Origin: JACKFB01 sp041389525
Lineage (GTDB): Bacteria; Myxococcota_A; UBA9042; PHBI01; JACKFB01
NCBI GenBank assembly: GCA_041389525.1
Contig: JAWKRR010000005.1
Span: 1-64,000 of the forward strand
Length of the DNA stretch: 64,000 nt
Direction of reading: 5' to 3'
Part shown: in pieces, positions 15,913 to 25,398 of the stretch
How the letters are laid out: the number at the start of each line of letters is the position of its first letter
How positions within the stretch are numbered: the stretch's first letter is position 1
The notes under the pieces: model-generated
Database searches by the model: none
The model's input: only the letters and a program-made list of their open reading frames with translations
What the model was told of the DNA's origin: nothing
Translations under genes and position numbers: made by a program

Positions 15913-17316
15913 TCACGGGGTGCCCTCGCCGCCGGACTCGTCGCCGCCGGACTCGTCGCCGCCGGTTCCCTCGTCGGGGGTGCCCTCATCGCCAGAGCCC
16001 TCGTCGCCAGAGCCCTCATCGTCGGTCCCCTCGGGCGCGGGCGCCGGTTCGGGTTCCGGGGCGGGCTGCTTCAGCGCTTCTTCCTTGCGCTGAACCTCTT
16101 GCTCGATCAGGACCTTGGCCTCGCCGATGTACTTGTCGACCTCGGCCATGTCGTCGCTGGTCGGAGGCCGGCCGAGCTTGTACTTGTTGAAGGCCTCGAT
16201 CGCGTCTCGCAGTTGCGATTCGCGGTCGCGCCCCTCGAGCGGGTTCTCCAGGTAGAGCACGCCGAGATCGAACCACGCGTCCGCCATCTTGGGGTCGAGC
16301 TCGAGGGTCTTCTTCCAACTGCGTTCCGCCTCGCCGAAGTCCTTGTCGCCACGGTGCGCGCTGCCCAGGTCGAGCCAGGCGGCGGCGTAGGCCGGTGCGA
16401 GCTGCACGGCTTTGGTGAGGACATCGCGGGCGGCCGTGAAGTTCCGCACTTTGAGGTAAGCCCACCCGAGATTCGTCAGGACCTCGACGTTCTGGCCGTC
16501 GGTCTCCGCGGCCTTCTCGAACCACGCCCGCGCCTCGACGATCTCGTTGCGCAACAGCGCGACCCTGCCGCGCAGCATGTAGGTCTCCGCGTCCTTCTCG
16601 ATCTCCATGGCGCGACCGAGGATCGCTTCACCGGCCGCGTCGTTGCCGGTGGAGAGGTAGGCGCGCGCGAGCAGCTTCATCGCGGTGACCGAGGTCTCCG
16701 AGCGCTTGAGGGCCGCGCGGGCCTCGTCCATGGCGTCGGTGGGACGCCCGGCCGCGAGCCACGCCTCGGCGAGGGCGATGCGGAGGCCAAGGGAATCCTT
16801 GTTCTTTTGGAGGACCGGCTCGATCACGCCGGGCGCCTCACGGCCGCGACCGAGCGCCTCGAGCACGCGGACCTGGAGCAGGCGCGCGGGGCTGTAGGCC
16901 GCGTCGGCCGAGGCTGCCAGCTCGAGCTGGGCGAGGGCGTCGAGGAGGCGGCCCTGACGGACGCGGATCCGAGCGACCACGGTGTAGCCCGCAGCCTTGC
17001 CGTCGGAGGTCGTGATCGCAGACGCGGCCTTGGCCTCGGCCCCGCTGAGCTGCCCCTCGTCGAGCAGCCGGCCCGCGTCCCACGCTTGCCGAGCGCCGGG
17101 GCCCAGGTTGGGTGGCGGCGCGTTGACGAGCGGCGCGGGCGGCGGCGGCGGCGGGAGGTCGCTCGCGGGCGCGTCGTCGGCGCCGGGCGCGGGCTGCGCC
17201 GGTGCCGACTCCGGCGGCGTGGAATCCGCCGGCTGAGACAGCGCGGGCGCCGTGATCGCGATCAACACGGCCGAGATGGCGAGCCGGCACAGGCCAGTCA
17301 AGCGGAGGCAGCGCAT
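15913..17316 (-). CDS. Exported TPR protein (GltE/AglT-like)
   Basis: 467 aa. A signal peptide (cleavage near PALSQP) and a Pro/Ala-rich stretch are followed by about nine tetratricopeptide repeats between residues 70 and 400 (for example AAAWLDLGSAHRGDKDFGEAERSW, quoted in part; LTNLGWAYLKVRNF). The C-terminal 65 residues are Glu/Gly/Asp repeats (DEGSGDEGSGDEG). The ATG overlaps the stop of the 1185-aa TPR gene (TGATG), and the stop overlaps the next reading frame. In Myxococcus, gltE (aglT) encodes an outer-membrane-associated TPR protein next to gltD, so the same order here supports the comparison. A TPR repeat alone is not specific, so the name remains provisional. Confidence 0.75.
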   Translation of the reverse strand: MRCLRLTGLCRLAISAVLIAITAPALSQPADSTPPESAPAQPAPGADDAPASDLPPPPPPAPLVNAPPPNLGPGARQAWDAGRLLDEGQLSGAEAKAASAITTSDGKAAGYTVVARIRVRQGRLLDALAQLELAASADAAYSPARLLQVRVLEALGRGREAPGVIEPVLQKNKDSLGLRIALAEAWLAAGRPTDAMDEARAALKRSETSVTAMKLLARAYLSTGNDAAGEAILGRAMEIEKDAETYMLRGRVALLRNEIVEARAWFEKAAETDGQNVEVLTNLGWAYLKVRNFTAARDVLTKAVQLAPAYAAAWLDLGSAHRGDKDFGEAERSWKKTLELDPKMADAWFDLGVLYLENPLEGRDRESQLRDAIEAFNKYKLGRPPTSDDMAEVDKYIGEAKVLIEQEVQRKEEALKQPAPEPEPAPAPEGTDDEGSGDEGSGDEGTPDEGTGGDESGGDESGGEGTP

Positions 17317-20300
17317 CAGCGGACCTCCGGGACGCGCGTGTCGAGCGAGTAGAGCGGCTCAAAGTCCGTCTGGGTCTTCTCTTCCTTGAAGAGCGGGTAC
17401 TCGGCCGGCTTGTACTTGTTGATCGCCTCGAGGGCCTTTCGCGACCACGCGTTGGTGACGCTGAGGCGGCGCGACTGCTCGATGGCCTTCTCGTAGCGCT
17501 GGATCGCGACGTTCTCGTACTTCAGCCCGAGATCCTCGATCTGGGTGACGTACACCTCGTACTCCTCCTCCGTGAGCCCCTCGGGCTCCGGCGCGCCGTA
17601 CAAGGTGTCAGCGAACTCCTTGTAGATATCGGCGAGGCGGTGGGCGACGGCGATGGTCCAATCGAGGGATCCGTAGTCGAGGATCTTGGCGTACTCGCGC
17701 TCAAGCTCGGCCATGAGGTCGTTCTTTCGCTTGATGATGCCGGCCGCGCGCTTCTGGTTGGGCGTGTTGAGCTTGAGGCCGCGGTACTCCTCGAAGGTCT
17801 GCTCGACGAGCTCGAACGCGGCCTTCGCGGCCGCCGTCGCCGCGGGGGTCCCGGGCTGCTGGCCGCGGGCGAGGTACTCGCGCAGGATCTCCTGCCACAT
17901 CCGGGTCGCGACCGAGATCTTGCGCTTGGCTTTGGCCATGTCGGCGAGGCGGGACATCGACTCGATGACGAGGCGGTCCAGACCCGGGGTCGAGCGGTGC
18001 CGTTCGATGAAACGCTCGAGGATGCGCTGCTCCTCGACCTCGTCGTTCACCTTCTTCCAGAGCTCGGCCGCGCGGTAGAGGGTTCCGGCGGACTCCTCGC
18101 GCTCGCGGTACAGGTCGGCGTACTTCTCGAAGGCGCGGGCGGCCCGCTTGGCGTCGCCTGACTGCTCCTGGAGCGTGGCCGACTGATAGAGCGCGTAGCG
18201 GCGGTTCTCGGACTCGGGGTAGCGGTCGTAGAGCGTCAGGAACGCGTTGATCGCGCGGTCGAAGTTAAAGAAGAGCTTGTTGGTCTCGCCCAGCTCGAAC
18301 AGCGACTCCTCGGCGAACTCGCTCTTGGCGTACTGCGGGTCGGTGACCAGCTTCTCGAAGATCTCTGCCGCGGAGTCGTAGAAGCGCTCCTTCTTGAAGG
18401 CGTTGGCGGCGTTGAAGTAGGCCTTGTCGGCGAACGCGGCCGTGGGGTTCTGGTCGGCGAGGCGCTTGAACTCGCGCGCCGCCTCCAAGTAGTTCCCAGC
18501 CTGATAGAGCGCCTCGGCGCGCTTGAAGAGGGAACCGAGCTTGAAGACCTTGATCTCCTTACGGATATCAGCCTGCTGCTCAGCGTTGCCCAGGTTCAGA
18601 CGGTCGGCGAGGTTGGCCCACTTCTCGAGGTTCGGCCAGTCGTTCTCGTCGCGGTAGCTGTTGATCATGTTGGCCGCGGCGTAGGCGGCGACCTCTTCAC
18701 GCGGGTAGCACGAGATCACCTGGGCGAATCGGGCGCGGGCGTCCGCGTAGTTCTTGAAGCGGTAGAGGATCTCTGCGGCCTGGTAAGAGACCTCGGCCTG
18801 GAGGCGACGGCTTCCGTCCTGCTTGAAGTCCTGGTCGACGTAGAAATCGACGGCGGCGACCCAATCGCGGACCGCGTCGGGGAGCAGCTCCGGCTGGGCG
18901 GCGCGGTAGTCGGTCCCGGCGTCGCCGGATTCCGCCGGCGGCTCCCAGCGGCTGCCCGGGACGGCCTTGGCAGGGATGCGTCCAGCGCTCGCGCCATCGG
19001 AGATCTTTCGCTCGAAGGCCTTGACCGTCGAGATGGCCGCGGCGTCGCGGTACTTCGTGTTGTCCTCGTCCAGCGCGATCTTGCGGTACAGCGGCGCGGC
19101 GCGGTCGAACTGATCGGAGTACCAGTAGGTCTCAGCCAAGAAGAAGGTCAGCTCGTAGCTGGCGGGCTCATTCGGGTACTTGGCGAGGTACTCTTCGTAG
19201 GCGACCGACGCCTTGCGGTACTGCTCTTTGGACTCGGTCAGCAGCGCCGGATTCGACTCGAGCCCGGCCTGGACTTTCAGCTCCTGGGCGCGCTGATGGT
19301 GCCAGAGCGCGCGGTTGCGCATGGCGTCTTCCATGGCCCGGCTGACCCGAACCTGAGCCTTCGGGTTGCTCTGGTTGGCCTGCCACCACGCGCTCTTGGG
19401 ACCGAAGAGCTCCGCGAGACGCCGGCGCTCCTCCGCCGCCTTGTCGATGTCGCGGAGGTCGTCGTAGATCTGGATGATCTCCATCTGGAGGTCGGGCGCT
19501 TCGAGAGCCAGCGGGTCCATCGCGAGCAGGCGCTGGTAGACCTCGATGGCCTGGCCCCACTTCACGCGGTCGGCCAGCGACTTCAGCGTCTCGCCGTACT
19601 TGCGAATGATCTCGCGCTCGTAGGCCTCTTTGCCGGGGACGTAGCGCAACGCGCGCGCCACACCGGCGTTGTCGTCCGGCAAGCCGTCGTTGTCCCAGTC
19701 GTCTTCAGCCAAGCTGCCGGCGAGGTAGTCGATGGACTCCTCACGCAGCGCGCTCGCGGTGCCGCCGCTGTCCGCGTGGGCGTCGTACCAAGCGATCAGC
19801 TCTTTGAAGCGCCGGATGGCCTTGTCGTAGTCGTAGAGTTGGAAATAGGTCCACCCGAGCTTGTAGAGCGCTTTGTCGTAGAAGCGGTTCTCGGTGTACT
19901 CCATCGCCCGCAGGTAGGCGGCGGCAGCCTGCTCGAACTCGCCGTAGTCGAAGTGCATCTCGCCGATCCGCAGCCAGACCTCGGCGGCGTACTCGCTCTT
20001 CGGGAAGCGCTCGGCCAGCGCCTGCCACGCCTCGCGCGACGCCGTGTCGTCCTCCTGCTCGGCCAGCACGTAGCCGAGCAAGTAGTAGACCGCGTCGGCG
20101 TAGCGATAGGAGGCGCCAAATCGCGCGATCAGCGTGCGGTACATGCGCACGGTGTCCTTGAACTCGCGCTCGGGCGTGACCGGCTCATTGGGGAGCTTGC
20201 CGCGGTCGAAGAGCTTGCGGTCCTGGATGTACTGGGCCTCCGCGTCGGCGTAGCGGGTGCCGCTGCGCTCGAAGTACAGCTCGGCGAGGCGGAACATCGC

Positions 20301-20873
20301 GTCGGGCGTGTAGTCGGGGTTGTTCGGGTAGCGCTCAACGAAGCGCTCGAAGCGCGCGATGGCGTCCTCGCGGCGCTGGCGCTCGGTGACGTCGAGCTCG
20401 CTGGTCTTCTTGCCGTACGAGCGACGCACGAAGTCCTTTTGCTTGGCGATGGCCGCCTCGATGACCGCGTGGCTCTCGATTTGGTAGTCGCGAGCTGAGC
20501 GCGCGAAGCGGTCCGACGCCTCCTCGAACTCACGCCGATCGGCCTCGGCCGCCATGTCATCGCCGGTGGTCGCCGTCGATTTCGCGGCCTCGCCGGAGCG
20601 TGGGCGGTCCCAGTTCGAAGCGCGCTCGCACCGGGGCAGCTCGGGGTCGGACAGGGTGCCCGCCGGCGCCGGACTCATCGGGGCCGGCTCGGCCGGTGGC
20701 GCGGGCTTCGGCTCGGTCTCCGGGTCGCCCTCGGGGTCGGCAGCCGGGTCGGACGCAGGCGCCGCCTCAGCGGGTGGTGGCGCGCCCTCGGCGGGCTGGG
20801 CCAGCGCGGGAGTTGCGGCGAGCGACGCGACGAGGAGCGCGCCCATGACGGTGAGATCGGCGCGCAGCTTCAC
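17316..20873 (-). CDS. Very large exported TPR protein (GltD/AgmU-like)
   Basis: 1185 aa from a GTG at 20873 that overlaps the preceding TGA (GTGA). A signal peptide (LLVASLAATPALAQ) is followed by a Pro/Glu-rich linker (residues 28-80). Then more than fifteen TPR-like helix pairs run to the C-terminus, many of the outer-membrane-lipoprotein BamD/YbgF style (IARFERFVERYPNNPDYTPD, DAMFRLAELYFE, LALFLTLYDRYPES-like). Its size, position beside a smaller TPR gene and composition match GltD (AgmU) of the gliding machinery, described as a periplasm/outer-membrane scaffold. No catalytic motif was seen. It could equally be a general cell-envelope scaffold. Confidence 0.75.
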   Translation of the reverse strand: MKLRADLTVMGALLVASLAATPALAQPAEGAPPPAEAAPASDPAADPEGDPETEPKPAPPAEPAPMSPAPAGTLSDPELPRCERASNWDRPRSGEAAKSTATTGDDMAAEADRREFEEASDRFARSARDYQIESHAVIEAAIAKQKDFVRRSYGKKTSELDVTERQRREDAIARFERFVERYPNNPDYTPDAMFRLAELYFERSGTRYADAEAQYIQDRKLFDRGKLPNEPVTPEREFKDTVRMYRTLIARFGASYRYADAVYYLLGYVLAEQEDDTASREAWQALAERFPKSEYAAEVWLRIGEMHFDYGEFEQAAAAYLRAMEYTENRFYDKALYKLGWTYFQLYDYDKAIRRFKELIAWYDAHADSGGTASALREESIDYLAGSLAEDDWDNDGLPDDNAGVARALRYVPGKEAYEREIIRKYGETLKSLADRVKWGQAIEVYQRLLAMDPLALEAPDLQMEIIQIYDDLRDIDKAAEERRRLAELFGPKSAWWQANQSNPKAQVRVSRAMEDAMRNRALWHHQRAQELKVQAGLESNPALLTESKEQYRKASVAYEEYLAKYPNEPASYELTFFLAETYWYSDQFDRAAPLYRKIALDEDNTKYRDAAAISTVKAFERKISDGASAGRIPAKAVPGSRWEPPAESGDAGTDYRAAQPELLPDAVRDWVAAVDFYVDQDFKQDGSRRLQAEVSYQAAEILYRFKNYADARARFAQVISCYPREEVAAYAAANMINSYRDENDWPNLEKWANLADRLNLGNAEQQADIRKEIKVFKLGSLFKRAEALYQAGNYLEAAREFKRLADQNPTAAFADKAYFNAANAFKKERFYDSAAEIFEKLVTDPQYAKSEFAEESLFELGETNKLFFNFDRAINAFLTLYDRYPESENRRYALYQSATLQEQSGDAKRAARAFEKYADLYREREESAGTLYRAAELWKKVNDEVEEQRILERFIERHRSTPGLDRLVIESMSRLADMAKAKRKISVATRMWQEILREYLARGQQPGTPAATAAAKAAFELVEQTFEEYRGLKLNTPNQKRAAGIIKRKNDLMAELEREYAKILDYGSLDWTIAVAHRLADIYKEFADTLYGAPEPEGLTEEEYEVYVTQIEDLGLKYENVAIQRYEKAIEQSRRLSVTNAWSRKALEAINKYKPAEYPLFKEEKTQTDFEPLYSLDTRVPEVR

Positions 20874-23329
20874 GGCTCGCCTCCACCGTCATCGACCGAA
20901 GGCTGCTCCACGGTCTCGGGTTCGGGTTCCGGCTTCTCTTCGCTGGGCGGCTCGGGCTTCTCGGCTTCGGGTTCGGACTCCGCAGGCTCGCCAGACTTCG
21001 TGGGCTCACCCCCGCTGGCGATCCGCTCGAGGGTCATCTCTTTCAGCGTCCGGTCGAGCTTGGTGAGCTTCTCGGCCCGCTCCTGGTTGAGCTTCTGGAT
21101 CTCGTCGGTCATCTCGCGCTTGCGTTGCCAAGCGACGTCGATGAGGCCGACCTCGGCCTTCAACACGACGGTCTTCATCCGATTCTGAGCTTCCGCGAAG
21201 AGCTGCTGGCCGACCTCGCGCGCCAGCTCGCGGCCGCTCAGCTCGTACTGCGATGCGTCAACGCCGTAGTCGTCGAGCTCGCCCGACGCCGCGCGGATCT
21301 GGGTCAGCAGATCCGCGGTCTGCGCGCTGACGTTTCCGTCGATCGCGCCGATGACCTGGTCGAGCCGGCCCACCCCGGTCCAGATGCGCTCGCGGAAGTT
21401 CCCAAGCTCCTCGAAGGTGGCCTGCTGGCCGGCGGCGCGCGCCGCCTGGCTGCGCTCGAGGAACAGCCCCTCGCGCTTATGCGCGGTGATGAGGGCCTCG
21501 CGGAGATCGGCTTCGCCCTGGGTCGCGGCGTCGCCCGTACCCACGCGTTCGGCCTCGACCTCGAGCTCGCGCTCCAGGCCGCTCAGCTCGCGGTAGAGCT
21601 GCTCCAGCTCGTCCTTCTCGGTGGCCAGCGCGCCGCGCAGCTCGCGCTCACGCTCCGCCGAGAAGCGGCGCTGATCTTCCTTGAACTGCTTGTCGTTGAC
21701 GTAGCGCTCGAAGGCCAGCAGCTCCTGGCGCACCTCTTTGAGCCGCTGGCCGACCAGGAAGGCCTGTCGTTTGAGGTCGACGAAGCGCTGGTCCACGCGC
21801 TCCTCGCGCTCTTCGTACTGGCCGAAGGTCATGGGCAGCTTGCTGAAGCGCTCCTCGAGCTGTCGACGCCACGCGGTCAGCGGCGCCAGCTCCGCCTGCT
21901 CGGCAGGGCCGAGGTGCGACGCGACCTGCTGCTCCTGGAAATCGAGCATCGCCGAGGAGAGCGCCACGAGCTGATTGCCCAGCACGATGGACTGGCTCCA
22001 GCCGGCTTTCAGCCCGGGAAAGAGCTCGACGCGGCCGCGGGAACCGACGATGCGTTCCAGATCCTGGGCGAGGTCGCGCGTGCCCTCGATGTCACGACGC
22101 TCCACGCCCAGCTGGTCGAAGAGCGCGGTGACGCGGCGCATGTCGCCCGCGGTCTCCAACCACGCCGCCGTCCTGGCGGTCAGGGGCGCGTTGAGGTCGG
22201 CCCGGCTGGAGTGGCGGTCCAGCAACCACTCGAAATAACGGGTAATATTCTGTGAATCTTGGGTGAAGCGCTCCAGCTCATTCCGGATGGGCGCGAAGCG
22301 GGCGACGATGGTCTCGAAGCTCTCCACCGCCGATTCGTAGTCGTTGAGGTAGATGTTCAGCTGGCCGCGCAAGGAGTGAGCCTCGACGTCCATCTCGGGG
22401 TCTTTCACCGTCAGCAGCAGGGCGTCCAAGGTGCTGAGGCCCTTGTCGTACTGCTCGCCCTTGATGTAGGCCCAGGCCATCTCGTAGAGGGCCACGTCGT
22501 AGCTGGGGCTGTGGCGCGCCACACGCTGGTAGCTGGTCACGGACGCGAGGAGGTCGCCGGCCTCCATCTCGAGGCGGCCCAGGGCGACGTGTGCGAGATC
22601 GCGCACCTCCCCGCCGCTGCCGTCGTCGGTCAGCGCGGCCAGCGCGGCGAACTCGCGGGTCGCGGCGCCGTAGTCTTTCCGGGCGGTGTGGACGACGGCC
22701 AGGTAGTAGCGAGCGCGGGGCCCGAACTCCGAATCCTGAGCCAGCGCCTGGAGGATCTCGCCGGCCCGGTTGAAGTCGCCCAGGTGGACCAGCGACTTGC
22801 CGATGGCGTAGCGCGTCCGGGCGCTCGCGCCACCGGACATCGCTGAGACGAGCTGACGCAGCTTCGCGTCGTTCCCGCCGTCCAGCGCCATCTCGATGAG
22901 GTGAAAGCGCGCCTCGTCGGCGATGACGGCGTCGGTGCCGTTGGCGGCCATCGTGAAGTAGCGCTCGGCCGCGCGGGTGTTCGACAGCTTGCGCAGCGAG
23001 CGACCCAGCATGAGGAGCGACGAGGAGTACTCCGGCATGACCCGGAACTTGGGGTTCTCGACGAGGTCGATCAGCATGATCGCCGCGCCTTCCCAGTTCG
23101 AGGTGTCGAAGAGCACCCGCGACTCGATGAGGCGCGACTCGAGCGGGTGCGCGCGCATCACGGCGACCGGGTTTTGGTACTCGCGCACCAAGCGATCGAC
23201 GGCTCGCTCCACGTTGGTCAGGCGGAGGTCGAACGAGCGCACCGAGGCCTCGGCCGGCGGCGCCCCGGTTGTGAGCGTTGCCACCGTCGCCGCCATGAGC
23301 CCCAACCAGGTGGATGGCCCAGAACGCAC
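20870..23329 (-). CDS. Exported TPR and coiled-coil protein of the motor locus
   Basis: 819 aa from a GTG at 23329, one base after the stop of the upstream gene. A signal peptide (LGLMAATVATLTTGAPPAEA) is followed by TPR repeats (residues 40-330; LLMLGRSLRKLSNTRAAERYF, quoted in part) and then a long helical region with strong heptads (about 400-770; ATEKDELEQLYRELSGLER). A Glu/Pro tail ends the protein (KPEPPSEEKPEPEPE). No enzyme motif was seen. It sits between the 251-aa coiled-coil protein and the GltD-like gene with overlapping codons at both ends, so it is very likely part of the same complex. Long coiled coils could span the periplasm. Confidence 0.7.
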   Translation of the reverse strand: MRSGPSTWLGLMAATVATLTTGAPPAEASVRSFDLRLTNVERAVDRLVREYQNPVAVMRAHPLESRLIESRVLFDTSNWEGAAIMLIDLVENPKFRVMPEYSSSLLMLGRSLRKLSNTRAAERYFTMAANGTDAVIADEARFHLIEMALDGGNDAKLRQLVSAMSGGASARTRYAIGKSLVHLGDFNRAGEILQALAQDSEFGPRARYYLAVVHTARKDYGAATREFAALAALTDDGSGGEVRDLAHVALGRLEMEAGDLLASVTSYQRVARHSPSYDVALYEMAWAYIKGEQYDKGLSTLDALLLTVKDPEMDVEAHSLRGQLNIYLNDYESAVESFETIVARFAPIRNELERFTQDSQNITRYFEWLLDRHSSRADLNAPLTARTAAWLETAGDMRRVTALFDQLGVERRDIEGTRDLAQDLERIVGSRGRVELFPGLKAGWSQSIVLGNQLVALSSAMLDFQEQQVASHLGPAEQAELAPLTAWRRQLEERFSKLPMTFGQYEEREERVDQRFVDLKRQAFLVGQRLKEVRQELLAFERYVNDKQFKEDQRRFSAERERELRGALATEKDELEQLYRELSGLERELEVEAERVGTGDAATQGEADLREALITAHKREGLFLERSQAARAAGQQATFEELGNFRERIWTGVGRLDQVIGAIDGNVSAQTADLLTQIRAASGELDDYGVDASQYELSGRELAREVGQQLFAEAQNRMKTVVLKAEVGLIDVAWQRKREMTDEIQKLNQERAEKLTKLDRTLKEMTLERIASGGEPTKSGEPAESEPEAEKPEPPSEEKPEPEPETVEQPSVDDGGGEP

Positions 23330-23330
23330 G

Positions 23331-24086
23331 CTACTCGCTCCCTTCCGGAGACGCTGACTCCTCGCTCTGCCCGGTCACGGCCTCTTTCGTGTAGCTCTTC
23401 TGCGAGACCTTGAACTTGATGGAGGGGCGCGTGGTCAGGTCGTAGGTGATGTCGCCCTTGAGGTAGCCGATGCTCTGCAGCGTCGTGACCTTCCCCTTCG
23501 TGGCGTAGAACGTGTAGTTGGCGCGCAGCCGAAACAGGTAGTCCTTCATGTAGCTGAAGACCGCGGAGTCGCCGCGGTAGACCATCTCGACCGTCAGGTT
23601 GTGGTTGCCCGGGGCTACGTTGCCGCTGAAGATCTCGACCGGGTCGCGCCCGCTGAGCAGGCCCGTGGCGTTGTCCAGCAGCTTGAGGTCCTCGCCGTCG
23701 AGTCGGTAGTAGACCTGCTCGGGCTTGAAGCTCGAACCCATCTCGTTCTGGTGGGCCACGACCAGCTTCGCCTCGGCGATCACGTCGTTGAGGATGCGCT
23801 CCTTGAGCAGGAGGAGTCGGGTCTTCGTGCGGAAGATCTTCTCCTTCAGGTTGACGACTTTCTCCTCAAGCTCGCGCACCTTGAGGTCGTACTGTTCGTC
23901 AGCGGTCGGAGGCGGCACCACGCGCAGTTCTGGGTCGGTCACTGGCGGCGCGGGGACGGTCTGCGGCGCGCTGTCGACGGTCGCCCCCGGTGTCGGCTGA
24001 GCCAATAGGGGCGCGGCCCAAAGAGCCACGGCGAGGACTACGCCGAGGCCTAGTGCCCTCGGTCCACTCCCACCGATTCGAGTCAT
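23331..24086 (-). CDS. Exported coiled-coil/beta-domain protein, first gene of the motor locus
   Basis: 251 aa from the ATG at 24086, selected because a signal peptide follows directly (LGLGVVLAVALWAAPLLAQ); the longer open frame upstream contains the proposed promoter. After a Pro-rich spacer there is a 45-residue coiled coil (DLKVRELEEKVVNLKEKIF) and then a beta-rich domain (VYYRLDGEDLKLLD, NHNLTVEMVYRGDSAVF, YLFRLRANYTFYA). Similar proteins are sometimes mislabelled dihydrolipoamide acetyltransferase because of their Pro/Ala-rich linker; no lipoyl motif is present here. It probably functions with the following large TPR proteins. Confidence 0.7.
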   Translation of the reverse strand: MTRIGGSGPRALGLGVVLAVALWAAPLLAQPTPGATVDSAPQTVPAPPVTDPELRVVPPPTADEQYDLKVRELEEKVVNLKEKIFRTKTRLLLLKERILNDVIAEAKLVVAHQNEMGSSFKPEQVYYRLDGEDLKLLDNATGLLSGRDPVEIFSGNVAPGNHNLTVEMVYRGDSAVFSYMKDYLFRLRANYTFYATKGKVTTLQSIGYLKGDITYDLTTRPSIKFKVSQKSYTKEAVTGQSEESASPEGSE

Positions 24087-24195
24087 CTTTACCGTCCTCG
24101 CGTTCGTCCTGGGGAGTTCTTGGGCAGCTAGCTTGCCTCTTCCCCTCGGAGCCGTCCCGATCGGGCGGCGGATGGGCAGCACGACCATCCGGCGT

Positions 24196-24224
24196 AGTCT
24201 GCCGACGGTTGGTTTGTTCGTCAA
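24196..24224 (-). promoter_or_regulatory. Putative promoter of the motor-locus TPR operon
   Basis: TTGACG (24219-24224) and CAGACT (24196-24201) with 17-bp spacing on the minus strand, about 110 bp before the first ATG. It lies in a 214-bp gap between obg and this locus. Both are on the minus strand, so obg transcription ends just before it. Confidence 0.4.
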
Positions 24225-24300
24225 CCTGAGCCCCCTGTTGGCACCGCGCTACAACTTGCTGGAAACAATCGAGTTCGCCCGTCCGTTCCCGCCGCGCCCT

Positions 24301-25338
24301 TCAGACGGGGCTCCATGGCTCCGGTGGCTGCTCCTCGGCCTCAGCCAAGGTTTCGAGGTGCGCCACGACGCGCCGCAACACGTCGACCACGCCGTCGCCC
24401 GCCAGACCGCTCGCGGCCATGACCTCGACGCCGCGGCTGGCGAACGCCTCGCGCCACAGCTCGATTTCGTAGGCGTCGTCGAGCAGATCGATCTTGTTGA
24501 GGACGACGACCTGCGGGCGCGACGCCAGCTCCGCCGAGTGGGCGACCAGCTCGGCTTGGACCGTGTCGTACGCCTCGAGCGGGTCGGCGGAGTCCGGCGA
24601 GAGGCTGAGCAAGTGCACCAGGGCGCGGGTGCGCTCGAGGTGCTTGAGGAAGCGGTCGCCGAGGCCATGGCCCTCGTGGGCGCCGGCCACCAGCCCGGGG
24701 ATGTCGGCGATGACGAACTCGCGGTCGTCGATGCGCGCGACCCCGAGGTTCGGCACCAGGGTGGTGAACGGGTAGGCGGCGACCTTGGCCTGGCTGCGGC
24801 TGACGGCGCGGATGAAGGTGGATTTCCCTGCGTTTGGCAGGCCCACCAAGCCGATGTCGGCGACGAGGCGCAGGCTCAGGTTGAGGGTGACCTCGTCGCC
24901 GGGGTCGCCGGTCTGCGCGTGGCGCGGAGCCTGGCGTGTCGACGAGGTGAAGAAGGTGTTCCCGCGCCCACCACGGCCGCCGGTCGCTACCACGACGCGG
25001 TCGCCCGCTTCGGCGAGGTCGGCGATGACCTCGCCAGTCGCCTCGTCGGTCACCAAGGTGCCCGGAGGCACTGGGATCTCAAGACTCTGACCGTCATGGC
25101 CGGTCTTCTGCGCGCTGCCGCCGTCGGCGCCGTTTTCGGCCGCGTAGTGCCGGCGGTAGCGGTGGTCCATCAGCGTGGCGCAGCGCTCGTCGGCGACGAG
25201 CGTGACGTCACCGCCGCGCCCGCCGTCGCCGCCGTCCGGACCGCCCATCGGGACTTTGGATTCGCGACGAAAATGCACGGCACCGGCGCCGCCGTGACCG
25301 GCGACGACTTCGATGACCGCTTCGTCTACAAATCGCAT
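24301..25338 (-). CDS. obg: GTPase Obg/CgtA
   Basis: 345 aa. An Obg fold of glycine-rich repeats (GGPDGGDGGRGGDV, about residues 32-45; VATGGRGGRGNTFF) is followed by a G domain with GLPNAGKST (G1), the Obg-type switch and DIPGLVAGAHEGHGLG (G3). The NKID box of G4 appears as VVLNKIDLLDD. The variable C-terminal OCT domain of some Obg proteins is absent. Obg is an essential GTPase acting in 50S ribosome assembly and the stringent response. It follows rplU and rpmA in the classical L21-L27-Obg order. Confidence 0.95.
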   Translation of the reverse strand: MRFVDEAVIEVVAGHGGAGAVHFRRESKVPMGGPDGGDGGRGGDVTLVADERCATLMDHRYRRHYAAENGADGGSAQKTGHDGQSLEIPVPPGTLVTDEATGEVIADLAEAGDRVVVATGGRGGRGNTFFTSSTRQAPRHAQTGDPGDEVTLNLSLRLVADIGLVGLPNAGKSTFIRAVSRSQAKVAAYPFTTLVPNLGVARIDDREFVIADIPGLVAGAHEGHGLGDRFLKHLERTRALVHLLSLSPDSADPLEAYDTVQAELVAHSAELASRPQVVVLNKIDLLDDAYEIELWREAFASRGVEVMAASGLAGDGVVDVLRRVVAHLETLAEAEEQPPEPWSPV

Positions 25339-25398
25339 GGTGGTGGTGACGCTCTCACCCGAGACTTAGAGAGCTCAGGAGAGGGCGACTCCGGCGCC

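Noticed and set aside
23331..24086. Dihydrolipoamide acetyltransferase
   Set aside because: Proteins of this type sometimes carry that name, but neither the lipoyl lysine motif nor the catalytic acyltransferase domain is present; it is an exported coiled-coil protein.
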